Notes under the pieces: model-generated
Seen by the model: only the letters and a program-made list of their open reading frames with translations
The model's database searches: none
What the model was told of the DNA's origin: nothing
Assembly: GCF_030817835.1 (NCBI RefSeq)
Contig: NZ_JAUSZR010000001.1
Coordinates: 2,418,001 to 2,482,000 of the forward strand
DNA: 64,000 nt
DNA from: Pseudarthrobacter sp. W1I19
GTDB lineage: Bacteria > Actinomycetota > Actinomycetes > Actinomycetales > Micrococcaceae
Direction of reading: 5' to 3'
Shown here: positions 1-7,897 of the stretch, in pieces
Layout of the letters: each line of letters begins with the position of its first letter
How positions within the stretch are numbered: the stretch's first letter is position 1
Translations under genes and position numbers: made by a program

Positions 1-3
1 AGG

Positions 4-246
4 ATGCACCGGGAAGTTGACCGGAGCCTGACCGGGAAGGTCGGGCGGGTAACCGGGCGCATTGGGCCCGGCACTATTGGCGAAGTAATGCTGCCGTACC
101 TCGGCGGCACCATGGCTTTCCACGCCCACCCCTTCGACAAGACGAGCGTCTTCGCCGTGGGTGATGAGGTGCTGGTGATCTACTTCGAGCCTCCGCAGAC
201 GGTATACGTGGATGAACTGCCTGACGTGTTGAGGCACTGGGAATGA
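4..246 (+). CDS. NfeD-like OB-fold small protein (possibly 5' partial)
   Basis: The 80-residue product is rich in glycine and beta-branched residues: a GKVGRVTGRIGPG strand-turn pattern, then VGDEVLVIYFEPPQ near the end. That is the look of the OB-fold C-terminal domain of NfeD-like proteins, which are usually encoded beside flotillin/SPFH genes and act at the membrane. No membrane segment is present. The ATG lies three bases from the window edge, so the true start may be further upstream and the gene may be longer. No flotillin gene follows. Function here is inferred from fold character only. Confidence 0.5.
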   Translation: MHREVDRSLTGKVGRVTGRIGPGTIGEVMLPYLGGTMAFHAHPFDKTSVFAVGDEVLVIYFEPPQTVYVDELPDVLRHWE

Positions 247-381
247 TTGCGCGCAGGTCGCACCGCACGCTTTGCGACGTGCGGAAATGGAGAGCTTGGG
301 CATCAGAGGCCTAAATCCAGAACTGCTTTTTCAGTAACGCACGTTCGTCACCGAGCTGATGCGCAACTGGGCTAAATTGGA

Positions 382-678
382 ATGCTTTCACCCCTAGTTA
401 TTCGAGAACCCACGAAGGACTATCCGCGTATGGCGTTAACTGAAGACACCGAGCCTGCCAAAGAGCCCGAGAAGCAAACTACACCGGGGCTCAAACACGA
501 TCCGCAATCCCTGCCCGGCCTTGTCGAGACCTTGGGTCATCTCGAAAAAATCATCAAATTCATCCTCACATCCATGGCAGGGTCCCCACTGAAAGTTAAC
601 CTGTCTTCGGAATTTCATGCTTTACGACGAATGCTTGACGATGCCCGCGTGATGCGAAGGACCATCAGTGACGCATAA
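382..678 (+). CDS. hypothetical protein, 98 aa
   Basis: Unrecognised protein. The N-terminal 35 residues are charged and proline-rich (EDTEPAKEPEKQTT) and look disordered. The second half (LPGLVETLGHLEKIIKFI... LRRMLDDARVMRR) looks helical. No ribosome site is obvious before ATG 382; ATG 430 is an alternative start. Its TAA stop (676-678) is followed in the same frame by open sequence through 1020 that also looks coding, so this may be the front half of a gene broken by a nonsense mutation. Real coding status is uncertain. Confidence 0.4.
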   Translation: MLSPLVIREPTKDYPRMALTEDTEPAKEPEKQTTPGLKHDPQSLPGLVETLGHLEKIIKFILTSMAGSPLKVNLSSEFHALRRMLDDARVMRRTISDA

Positions 679-840
679 GCCATTATCGAAAGGAATGCGC
701 CTCTGGCCGACAAATTTCCTGATGACTCGGCGACTTGGCGGAGCCAAGCGAAACCGCTCTCTCCCAAACAGCCCGCCTACCTTGCCGCCCTGGCGGAGAG
801 TCACTCGGCCGCCACCGGACTAACCTCATACGCGGAGACC

Positions 841-1020
841 ATGGCCGACCTTACGGCGCAGCCCCCTCACGTGGAGTATGCCTTACAGCAGAAGAGCATC
901 CGAGCAGAGCTGGACGCTGCTATGGGCCGGCCATGTACCGCATGCGGGGTTGGGTCCGGGAAACCCTGCAGATCGAAAACTGGGAAAGAAACCTCAATTC
1001 ACAAAGCCCGCTGGTCCTAA
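841..1020 (+). CDS. small Cys-containing (zinc-ribbon-like) protein, 59 aa
   Basis: A 59-residue ORF carries a CTACGVGSGKPC stretch (CxxC-x6-C) near residues 32-43, followed by a basic tail. This resembles the short zinc-finger proteins common in actinobacteria and their phages that read C-x2-C-x-G-x-x-GxPC. The frame stays open upstream to 679, directly after the stop of the preceding ORF, with plausible codon use (residues such as WRSQAKPLSPKQPAYLAAL). It may therefore be the tail of a longer, now interrupted, gene. No convincing ribosome site precedes ATG 841. Function unknown. Confidence 0.4.
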   Translation: MADLTAQPPHVEYALQQKSIRAELDAAMGRPCTACGVGSGKPCRSKTGKETSIHKARWS

Positions 1021-1188
1021 GCAATCTTCCACATAGCGAGCGGGGAGGCAGCTTGTCGGCAGACAAAAGGCGCAACCACGCTGGCGACGGTAGCCCATTT
1101 GTGAAGCGTGGATCGCGTTGTCCGAGGTTGACCGTATGGCCGGCGAATGATGCCTACCGTTTGAGCTTTTTAAACCCGAGGCCTTGGC

Positions 1189-1323
1189 ATGAAGGAAGGG
1201 CCGGCCAACTCCGATCCTGCCCCCCTGCCACCCCATGTCGGAAATGCTTCCGACATCGCATACGGCATGCTCTCTCTCGCGTCAGTCGAGGCTAAATACG
1301 TAACCGGTGAGGAAACCCGCTAA
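1189..1323 (+). CDS. possible small ORF, 44 aa
   Basis: A short ORF (MKEGPANSDPAP..., ending SVEAKYVTGEETR) with sensible amino-acid use but no strong ribosome site and no family resemblance. It lies in the otherwise gene-free stretch 1021-1382, upstream of the convergent GntR gene. It is listed because nothing else explains this interval. Confidence 0.2.
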   Translation: MKEGPANSDPAPLPPHVGNASDIAYGMLSLASVEAKYVTGEETR

Positions 1324-1382
1324 TCATCTGCCAACTGCGGTAGCTGGAGCAGCCTTTGCAAACGGAAAAAGTTGCCGTGATA

Positions 1383-2117
1383 TTAGGCGGTACTGTTCCG
1401 GGTCGGCGCCTGATCGTTCTCGCGGTCTTCCAGGGCTCCCGTCGCTGCAGCTGTGAGGCTGTTGGCGATGTGAACCCTGGCAAGTTCAGCCGCGCCCGCC
1501 CCATCCTGGGCAACGATGAGTTCAAGGATCTGGTGGTGCTGGTTCAGGTCAATCGTTCGGGGCTCATCGCCGGACGGCAGTTCGAGTCCGATACGCCGGT
1601 AGCGGTCAGATTTGTCCCACAGGTCATCAAGAAGCTTGATCATCGTGGTGTTGTGGGACGCGCTGTAGACGGCGCGGTGGAAATCGCGGTGAGCCGTGAT
1701 GGCGTCCTCGCCCCAGACCCGAGTGACCGGCAGCAGCTTTTCCGCAGCTATCCGGATGGCCTCAATGTCAGCGTCGGTCCGGCGGTACGCGGCCAATTCG
1801 GTCGCTGACGGTTCCAGCGACAGACGGACCTCCAGCAGTTCCCGGGCCTCGGCAGCGCTCATGTCAGCCACGCGGGAGTCGCGGTGGGTGTCCATGATGA
1901 TCAGGCCCTCACTGGAGAGCCGGCGGATCGCTTCACGCAGGGGGGTGATGCTCATCTGCATATTGTCAGCGAGTTCGTACTGGGAGATGCGCGACCCCGG
2001 GGCCAGGCTCCCGGAGAGGATCAGTTGGCGAAGTTCGCTGTACGCCAGACTGCCTTTACTCGAAAAGACGTTCCTGGTGTCCATCGCTGCTCCGCTTCTC
2101 TTTTGGGAAAGTGGCAT
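1383..2117 (-). CDS. GntR-family (FadR/FCD subfamily) transcriptional regulator
   Basis: The 244-aa protein has an N-terminal winged HTH (about residues 22-85, with SRISQYELADNMQMSITPLR and EAIRRLSSEGLI typical of GntR) and a helical FCD ligand-binding domain (about 95-230) with the usual acidic and histidine metal-site region (HRDFHRAVYSASHN, NQHHQILELI). FCD-type GntR regulators normally sense small organic acids and repress adjacent catabolic operons. It is divergent from tarD, and three TCTTATAAGA palindromes lie in the shared intergenic region. It is therefore the probable local regulator of tartrate use. ATG 2082 (MDTRNVF...) is an alternative start. Confidence 0.9.
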   Translation of the reverse strand: MPLSQKRSGAAMDTRNVFSSKGSLAYSELRQLILSGSLAPGSRISQYELADNMQMSITPLREAIRRLSSEGLIIMDTHRDSRVADMSAAEARELLEVRLSLEPSATELAAYRRTDADIEAIRIAAEKLLPVTRVWGEDAITAHRDFHRAVYSASHNTTMIKLLDDLWDKSDRYRRIGLELPSGDEPRTIDLNQHHQILELIVAQDGAGAAELARVHIANSLTAAATGALEDRENDQAPTRNSTA

Positions 2118-2138
2118 CCCAGTTCCTCGTCTGGAACA

Positions 2139-2148
2139 TCTTATAAGA
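2139..2148. promoter_or_regulatory. GntR operator copy 1 (TCTTATAAGA)
   Basis: Perfect 10-bp palindrome TCTTATAAGA just upstream of the GntR gene, the first of three identical copies between the regulator and tarD. It is positioned for autoregulation. Assignment to the GntR protein is by location. Confidence 0.7.
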
Positions 2149-2204
2149 ATTTCGCTCCGCTAGCTTGTGCTGCCCGTCACTGATCCCCTACGCTTGAGTC
2201 AAGG

Positions 2205-2214
2205 TCTTATAAGA
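2205..2214. promoter_or_regulatory. GntR operator copy 2 (TCTTATAAGA)
   Basis: Second perfect copy of the palindrome, 66 bp from copy 1 (start to start), close to six helical turns. It lies midway between the divergent genes. Confidence 0.7.
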
Positions 2215-2267
2215 TATTCGCGCGAGCGCCACTCCCCTCCCTTTTCGAGGAACAGGCTTGGCGCTGG

Positions 2268-2277
2268 TCTTATAAGA
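2268..2277. promoter_or_regulatory. GntR operator copy 3 (TCTTATAAGA)
   Basis: Third perfect copy, 63 bp from copy 2 and 30 bp before the tarD start codon. It is well placed to block the tarD promoter or early elongation. Confidence 0.7.
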
Positions 2278-2307
2278 AATAAGATCCCAGCGAAGAGAGA
2301 CTCAAAG

Positions 2308-3474
2308 ATGAAAATCGTTTCCGCCCACGTAGGTACCATTCCCATCAGCTCGTCGATCCGCAATGCCTTCATCGACTTCACCAAGATGGACTGCACGATC
2401 ATCGCGCTGGTGAGCGATGTTTTTGTCGACGGAAAGCCCTTGGTGGGCTATGGATTCAACTCCAACGGCCGCTACAACGCGACTGCCATCCTGGAAGAGC
2501 GCATTCTCCCCCGCCTGCTCGACGCACCGTCGGAGGACCTTCTCGATGAGGACGGCCAGCTCTCACCGGAAAAGGCGTGGGACCTGATGATGTCCAATGA
2601 GAAGCCCGGTGGCCATGGTGAGCGCTCGGTCGCCGTCGGCGTTGCCGACATGGCACTGCACGACCTCGCCGCCAAAATCGCCGGCGTACCGCTCTACCGC
2701 TGGATCTCGGACCACTACGGCGACGGCAACCCGGACAAGGACGTCTTCGTCTACGCCGCCGGCGGTTACTACGCGCCGGGCAAGTCGCTGGAGGACCTGC
2801 AGAACGAAATGCGGGGGTTCCTGGCCAAGGGCTACAACGTGGTCAAGATGAAGATCGGCGGCGCCGACCTCGCCGAAGACCTCCGCCGCGTCGAAGCTGT
2901 CCTCGAGGTCCTCAACGGCGACGGCTCCCGCCTCATGGTCGACGTCAACGGCAAGTTCGACCTGGAAACCGCCCTTGAATACGGCAAAGCCATCGACCAG
3001 TACGGGCTGTTCTGGTACGAGGAAGTCGGCGACCCGCTGGACTACGCCCTGAACGCCACCCTCTCGGAGCACTACAGGAACCCGATCGCCACAGGAGAGA
3101 ACCTGTTCTCCCTCCAGGATGCCCGGAACCTGATCCGCTATGGCGGCATGCGCCCGGACCGCGACTTCATCCAGGTCGACCCTGCCCTCAGCTACGGGCT
3201 GACCGAATACCGCCGGATCCAGGACATGCTCGCCCAGCACGGCTGGTCTTCCCGCCGCTGCATCCCGCACGGCGGACACCAGTTCTCCCTGCACATCGCC
3301 GCCGCCCTCAAACTCGGCGGCAACGAGTCCTACCCGGGCGAGTTCCAGCCCACCGGCGGCTTCACCGACGACGCTGTCATCGTCAACAGCCGCGTAGCCC
3401 CCGGCGAGCTTCCGGGCATCGGCCTGGAAGGCAAGGCCGAGTTCTACAAGGTCCTGCGCGGGCTGCACGAGTAA
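2308..3474 (+). CDS. tarD: D(-)-tartrate dehydratase (enolase superfamily)
   Basis: The 388-aa product belongs to the mandelate-racemase subgroup of the enolase superfamily. It shows the VVKMKIGG KxK motif (about residue 180), metal ligands in LMVDVNGKF, WYEEVGDP and IATGENLF, and a late catalytic His in RRCIPHGGHQFSLH. These motifs and the length (about 389 aa) fit the characterised Bradyrhizobium D-tartrate dehydratase, which makes oxaloacetate from D-tartrate. ATG 2308 was chosen because an AGAGAGA ribosome site precedes it and MKIVSAHVGT matches the family start; the longer frame has no such site. dctA and a tartrate dehydrogenase downstream support tartrate catabolism. Other acid-sugar dehydratases cannot be fully excluded. 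Confidence 0.85.
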   Translation: MKIVSAHVGTIPISSSIRNAFIDFTKMDCTIIALVSDVFVDGKPLVGYGFNSNGRYNATAILEERILPRLLDAPSEDLLDEDGQLSPEKAWDLMMSNEKPGGHGERSVAVGVADMALHDLAAKIAGVPLYRWISDHYGDGNPDKDVFVYAAGGYYAPGKSLEDLQNEMRGFLAKGYNVVKMKIGGADLAEDLRRVEAVLEVLNGDGSRLMVDVNGKFDLETALEYGKAIDQYGLFWYEEVGDPLDYALNATLSEHYRNPIATGENLFSLQDARNLIRYGGMRPDRDFIQVDPALSYGLTEYRRIQDMLAQHGWSSRRCIPHGGHQFSLHIAAALKLGGNESYPGEFQPTGGFTDDAVIVNSRVAPGELPGIGLEGKAEFYKVLRGLHE

Positions 3475-3490
3475 GACCAGCTTTTCGTGC

Positions 3491-3524
3491 CCGGTCCCGG
3501 GGCAGCACCACTGCCCGGGACCGG
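3491..3524 (+). terminator. strong hairpin between tarD and dctA
   Basis: CCGGTCCCG and CGGGACCGG arms with an inner GGCAG/CTGCC extension and one bulged G form a GC-rich stem-loop 16 bp after the tarD stop. A short C/T-rich tract follows. It could attenuate or stabilise the 3' end of tarD mRNA before dctA. Confidence 0.55.
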
Positions 3525-3569
3525 ACCTTTCCTCCCACCCCAAGTCTGACGTGCAAAGGAGCACCCTAG

Positions 3570-4943
3570 ATGTCGTCCCACACTGTTAAGAACCCGCAGC
3601 ATTCCTCCCCGGCGCGGCAGCGCTCCAGGTTCGGGCGCCTGCTGCGCGAACTCTGGTTCCAAGTTGTCCTGGGCGCCGTCCTGGGCATCGCCGTCGGCTT
3701 CCTCCTGCCCTCCGTCGGCAAGCAGCTCACACCCCTCAGTGACTGGTTCATCGCCCTGGTGAAAATGATCGTCATCCCCGTGGTGTTCTGCGTCGTTTCC
3801 CTGGGAATCGCCTCCATGGACAGCCTTCGCAAGGCCGGCCGCATCGGAGTGAAGGCGCTGGGCTACTTCATCGTCCTGTCACTGGTATCCATGCTCATCG
3901 GCCTGGTGGTCGCCAACGTCTTCAAACCCGGCGGAGGTATGAACATCGACCCGGACAAGCTGGACGCCAGCAAGGTCCCCGCCGCCGCCGGCAAGGGTTT
4001 CGACGGCCTCGAATTCGTCAACAACATCATTCCCGAATCGCTGTTCGGTGCGCTGACCGGGCACACGATCATCGCCGCCCTCATGGTCTCCATCCTGTTC
4101 GGCGCCGCGATGAACGTCTCCGGAGAATCCGGTAAGTTCCTCACCAAAGGCATCCAGGCCCTCTCCGTGGTGATCTTCAAGATCGTCGGCTGGGTCATGC
4201 GTCTCGCCCCGATCGGCACCTTCGGCGCCCTGGCCGCCGTCGTGGCAAACTACGGCACCCAAAGCCTGCAGCAACTGGGCATCCTCGTCCTGCTGTTCAC
4301 CGCCACCTGCATCGTCTACGTCCTCGTCATCCTCGGCACGATCGCCCGCGCCTGCGGAATGAACATTTTCACCGTTATGCGCTACTTCAAGGCCGAGCTC
4401 CTGATCGCCCTGAGCACCTGCTCCAGCGAGGCCGTCCTGCCGCAGCTGATCAAGAAACTCGAAAACATGGGTGTCGGCAAGTCCACCGTCGGCATCGTCA
4501 TCCCCTCCGGGTTCTCCTTCAACCTCGACGGATCCGCCGTCTACCTCACCATGGCCTCAGTGTTCCTGGCCCAGGCCGTGGGCATGGACCTCTCCTGGGA
4601 ACAGCAACTGGTCATGGTCGGCGTCATGATGCTCACCAGCAAGGGCACGGCCGGTATCGCCGGCGGCGCGTTCATCGTCCTGGCCAGCACCCTGAGCTCC
4701 GTCGGCGGCATCCCGCTCGCTGCCCTCGCCCTCATCGTCGGCATCGACCGCCTCCTGAACGAAGGCCGGGTGTTCATCAACGTCCTCGGAAACGCGATGG
4801 CCGCCGTCGTCATCGGTAAATGGGAAAAGGACTTCGACCCCGAGCAGGCCCGAAAGGCCCTGCACGCCTCCGGACAGAAGAAGAACCAGCTCGAGGCGAG
4901 AACGCCTGAGCCGGTGGAAGCCGATACTGTCGACGCCCACTAA
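3570..4943 (+). CDS. dctA: dicarboxylate:cation symporter (DAACS/DctA family)
   Basis: The 457-aa membrane protein has the glutamate/C4-dicarboxylate symporter layout: eight transmembrane helices with two re-entrant loops, including the serine-rich LSTCSSEAVLPQLI stretch (HP1), SGFSFNLDGSAVYL (TM7) and TSKGTAGIAGGAF (HP2). These carry the substrate- and cation-binding residues. A good AAAGGAG ribosome site precedes ATG 3570. The family imports C4 dicarboxylates such as succinate, fumarate and malate. Next to tarD, the likely substrate is tartrate, which is inference. The tail is charged and variable. Confidence 0.92.
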   Translation: MSSHTVKNPQHSSPARQRSRFGRLLRELWFQVVLGAVLGIAVGFLLPSVGKQLTPLSDWFIALVKMIVIPVVFCVVSLGIASMDSLRKAGRIGVKALGYFIVLSLVSMLIGLVVANVFKPGGGMNIDPDKLDASKVPAAAGKGFDGLEFVNNIIPESLFGALTGHTIIAALMVSILFGAAMNVSGESGKFLTKGIQALSVVIFKIVGWVMRLAPIGTFGALAAVVANYGTQSLQQLGILVLLFTATCIVYVLVILGTIARACGMNIFTVMRYFKAELLIALSTCSSEAVLPQLIKKLENMGVGKSTVGIVIPSGFSFNLDGSAVYLTMASVFLAQAVGMDLSWEQQLVMVGVMMLTSKGTAGIAGGAFIVLASTLSSVGGIPLAALALIVGIDRLLNEGRVFINVLGNAMAAVVIGKWEKDFDPEQARKALHASGQKKNQLEARTPEPVEADTVDAH

Positions 4944-4947
4944 ACAA

Positions 4948-4982
4948 TGTCAGGGCCGCCGTGCACCGCGGCGGCCCTGACA
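4948..4982 (+). terminator. perfect 14-bp-stem terminator after dctA
   Basis: TGTCAGGGCCGCCG at 4948-4961 pairs perfectly with 4969-4982 around a 7-nt loop, immediately after the dctA stop. There is no T-tract, as is common in actinobacterial terminators. It separates tarD-dctA from the downstream dehydrogenase pair, suggesting two transcription units or read-through control. Confidence 0.8.
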
Positions 4983-5035
4983 CGTGCGCACCTCACACGG
5001 GAGCTCCCCCCGCCACACCATCGACGAGGAACACC

Positions 5036-5983
5036 ATGGCCCTTCGCATACTGATCACCACCGATTACCTCCATCCTGGGGATGGCGTCGACCAACTGCT
5101 GCGCGATCATGGTTTGGAACCCGTCTACTCGCCATTTCGAGGCCCGCGGCCCTATGAGGAACGCCGCGCACTGTTCGACGGCATATCCGGAGCGATCCTC
5201 GCCAGCGAACCGGTCACCGCCGTCATGCTCGCACATGCGGCGTCGCTCAAAGTCATCGCGCGCAGCGGGGTCGGGTACGACTCCATCGACATCCAGGCCG
5301 CGACCGCACAAGGAATCAGGGTCTGCAACGCTCCCGGGACCAACCACCACTCAGTCGCCGAACTCACCATCGGGCTGATCATCATGGCGGCGCGCCGCCT
5401 CTCCGAGGTCACCACCGCCGTCCGCCAGGGAGGCTGGCCCCGCGACGCCGGCCATGAATTGCGGGGCTCTACCCTCGGCATCATCGGCTACGGTCCCAGC
5501 GGACGCGCCACCGCAAACCTGGGCGCCGCCCTGGGCATGAATGTCCTGGCCAGCACCCGCCACCCCGACCCGGACAACACCGCAATACAGTTCACCGGTC
5601 TCGACACCGTCATCCGGAATGCTGACTACCTCTCCCTGCATACCCGTGCAGGCCAGCACACCGGCCCGCTCATTGACGCGCCCCGGCTGGAAGCGATGAA
5701 ACCCACCGCCGTCCTCATCAACACGGCCCGCGGCTCACTCGTGGATGAAGAAGCCTTGGCCAAAGCAATAGCCGACGGCACCATCGCCGGGGCTGCGCTG
5801 GACGTGCTCCAGAGCGAACCCCTGCCCGACGACAGCCCCCTCCGGGGCCTGGACAACGTGCTCATCACCTCCCACCTCGCTGGCCAGACAGCCCAAGCCC
5901 GGACCCGGGCCGGCCTGGCAGCGGCCCAGGCCGTCATCGACGTCCTCGAAAACCGCAAACCGGCACACCCGGCCGACCGCTGA
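5036..5983 (+). CDS. D-2-hydroxyacid dehydrogenase (phosphoglycerate-dehydrogenase-like)
   Basis: The 315-aa protein has the two-part D-isomer-specific 2-hydroxyacid dehydrogenase fold. The substrate domain includes RSGVGYDSIDI. The Rossmann domain begins at GIIGYGPSGRA, where the NAD-binding loop is GxGPSG rather than the more common GxGxIG. The catalytic Arg (NTARGSLVDE), Glu (QSEPLPDDSP) and His (ITSHLAG) are all present. ATG 5036 follows a GACGAGGA ribosome site; the longer frame begins inside the terminator hairpin. It probably reduces or oxidises an alpha-keto/hydroxy acid from tartrate breakdown, such as hydroxypyruvate or tartronate. Substrate is unproven. Confidence 0.85.
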   Translation: MALRILITTDYLHPGDGVDQLLRDHGLEPVYSPFRGPRPYEERRALFDGISGAILASEPVTAVMLAHAASLKVIARSGVGYDSIDIQAATAQGIRVCNAPGTNHHSVAELTIGLIIMAARRLSEVTTAVRQGGWPRDAGHELRGSTLGIIGYGPSGRATANLGAALGMNVLASTRHPDPDNTAIQFTGLDTVIRNADYLSLHTRAGQHTGPLIDAPRLEAMKPTAVLINTARGSLVDEEALAKAIADGTIAGAALDVLQSEPLPDDSPLRGLDNVLITSHLAGQTAQARTRAGLAAAQAVIDVLENRKPAHPADR

Positions 5984-6018
5984 CCCGAAAACCGCGAACA
6001 GATAAAGAAGGATCCCTG

Positions 6019-7098
6019 ATGTCGAAACCACACCGCATCGCAGTCATTCCCGGCGACGGAATCGGCACCGAAGTGCTGCCCGAAGGACTGCGCGTCCTGG
6101 ACGCCGCAGCCTCAACCTTCGACCTCAACCTCGAATACGAGCACCTGGACTACGCCTCCGCGGACTACTACACCCGGCACGGCAAAATGCTCCCCGACGG
6201 ATGGTTCGACCAGTTGAACCAATTCGACTCCATCTTCTTCGGCGCCGTCGGGTGGCCTGACGTCGTCCCCGGCCACATCTCGCTGTGGGGCAGCCTCCTG
6301 CAGTTCCGCCGTCACTTTGACCAGTACGTCAACCTCCGCCCGGTCAAGCTCCTGCCAGGCGTTCCCAGCCCCCTGGCCGGACGTGCCCCGGGCGACGTCG
6401 ACTTCTACGTCGTGCGCGAAAATACCGAAGGCGAATACTCCAGCATCGGCGGGAAGATCTTCGAGGGCACCGACCGCGAAACCGTGGTCCAGGAAACCGT
6501 CATGACCCGCACCGGCGTGGACCGCATCCTCAAATACGCCTTCGACCTGGCGCAAAGCCGCCCCAAGAAGCACCTGACCTCAGCCACCAAGAGCAACGGC
6601 ATCTCCATCACCATGCCCTACTGGGACGAACGCGTGCAGGCCATGGCCGCTGCTTACCCCGGGGTCGATGTGGACAAGTACCACATCGATATCCTCGCGG
6701 CGAACTTCGTCATGCACCCGGACTGGTTCGACGTCGTGGTGGCCAGCAACCTCTTCGGTGACATCCTCTCCGACCTCGGACCGGCTTGCACCGGAACCAT
6801 CGGCACCGCCCCCAGCGGCAATATCAACCCCGAACGAAAGTTCCCCAGCCTTTTCGAACCGGTCCACGGCTCCGCCCCCGACATCGCCGGCAAAGGCATC
6901 GCCAACCCCGTCGGGCAAATCTGGTGCGCCGCTATGATGCTGGATCACCTGGGCGAAGCCGAAGCAGCCGCCGCCATCACCACCGCGATGGAAAACGTGC
7001 TCGCCCGCGGACCCGAAACTCTAACACCCGACATGGGCGGCAAGGCCACCACCGAAGAACTGGGCAAAGCGGTGGCCTCGGCGCTTACCGCACCGTGA
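6019..7098 (+). CDS. ttuC: tartrate dehydrogenase/decarboxylase (TtuC/DmlA family)
   Basis: The 359-aa protein is a member of the isocitrate/isopropylmalate dehydrogenase family: IAVIPGDGIG at the start, RENTEGEYSS (substrate loop), TKSNGI, NLFGDILSDLGP and HGSAPDIAGKGIANP (NAD binding). The length and the 'AVGWPDVVPGHISLWG' region are those of tartrate dehydrogenase/D-malate dehydrogenase, an Mn- and NAD-dependent enzyme acting on tartrate and decarboxylating D-malate. An AAGAAGGA site precedes ATG 6019, 35 bp after the previous gene, so the two are probably cotranscribed. Its last 14 bp overlap the convergent transglycosylase gene. Confidence 0.9.
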   Translation: MSKPHRIAVIPGDGIGTEVLPEGLRVLDAAASTFDLNLEYEHLDYASADYYTRHGKMLPDGWFDQLNQFDSIFFGAVGWPDVVPGHISLWGSLLQFRRHFDQYVNLRPVKLLPGVPSPLAGRAPGDVDFYVVRENTEGEYSSIGGKIFEGTDRETVVQETVMTRTGVDRILKYAFDLAQSRPKKHLTSATKSNGISITMPYWDERVQAMAAAYPGVDVDKYHIDILAANFVMHPDWFDVVVASNLFGDILSDLGPACTGTIGTAPSGNINPERKFPSLFEPVHGSAPDIAGKGIANPVGQIWCAAMMLDHLGEAEAAAAITTAMENVLARGPETLTPDMGGKATTEELGKAVASALTAP

Positions 7099-7843
7099 CC
7101 GCACCTGTCACCGCAGCGTATTCCGTCGCCTTGTCACGAACTTGTTGAATGTAGGCCTCGGATTGGTTGTAGGCATAGATCGCGGCGGTCCAACCTTCCG
7201 CGGTTGTGATGTCACGGCCGCGGGCACACAGATAGGTCGCCGCGCTGAGGGCCGCATCGTCAATATTGAACGGATCCGCCGCTCCATCCCCGTTTCCGTC
7301 CCGCCCTACGAGCTGCCAGGTGGAAGGAATAAACTGCATGGGCCCCACCGCACGGTCCCAGCGGGCATCCCCGTCCAGGGCACCCCCGTCGGTGTCGGCG
7401 ATAGCGGCGAATCCGGCACCGTCAAGGACCGGGCCCACTACCGGACGGCTCACCTGCCCCGCAGCGGTCAGGCTGCCGCCACCATACGTCCCGTGTGCTG
7501 TCTCAACGAAACCGAGGGCCGCAACAGTGTTCCAACCGATCCCGCACATCGGAGCAGCAGCATCTACTGTCTCCGCCGCAGCAACGTACGCGCGCAGCGC
7601 GCGTTCTGGGATCCCGGTTTGCCCGGCCGCCCGAACAACCCAGTCGGTATCCGGATTTCTGGTGACGTTCACGGCCGTGGTCATGCCGGAGGAAAGCATC
7701 TCGAGCTCAGCGCTGGCTCGCGGTGGTGGAGAAAAGGCAGGACGTGGGTCCGCGCCACGCTGCCCAAGCACCCAGGACAAGGCAGCGGTAGTGACACAAA
7801 CCGCAAACAGGACAAGGACCGCGAGGCGTCTGAGACCGAGCAC
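7085..7843 (-). CDS. lytic murein transglycosylase (SLT/MltB-like)
   Basis: The 252-aa protein starts with a hydrophobic export segment (LRRLAVLVLFAVCVTTAALS), then a proline-rich spacer, then a transglycosylase domain: LGFVETAHGTYGGG carrying the probable catalytic Glu, AVGPMQFIPSTW, the Asp-rich DGNGDGAADPFNIDDAAL loop, and AIYAYNQSEAYIQQV. It would cleave peptidoglycan outside the membrane. It lies convergent to the tartrate cluster and 54 bp downstream of the kinase gene on the same strand. It looks like a resident chromosomal gene rather than part of either neighbour's pathway. Confidence 0.88.
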   Translation of the reverse strand: MLGLRRLAVLVLFAVCVTTAALSWVLGQRGADPRPAFSPPPRASAELEMLSSGMTTAVNVTRNPDTDWVVRAAGQTGIPERALRAYVAAAETVDAAAPMCGIGWNTVAALGFVETAHGTYGGGSLTAAGQVSRPVVGPVLDGAGFAAIADTDGGALDGDARWDRAVGPMQFIPSTWQLVGRDGNGDGAADPFNIDDAALSAATYLCARGRDITTAEGWTAAIYAYNQSEAYIQQVRDKATEYAAVTGAVTVR

Positions 7844-7897
7844 CGACTAATCAAACCATCCAAAGGTGCCCGCCGTTGGCAAGAGTAAGTTCCTGCA

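Noticed and set aside
735..1295. + strand ORF (186 codons)
   Set aside because: Basic, Arg/Pro-rich composition without motifs; overlaps a better small frame (841-1020).
2563..3564. Long - strand ORF (333 codons) opposite tarD
   Set aside because: Antisense shadow with poor composition; tarD on the + strand has all family motifs.
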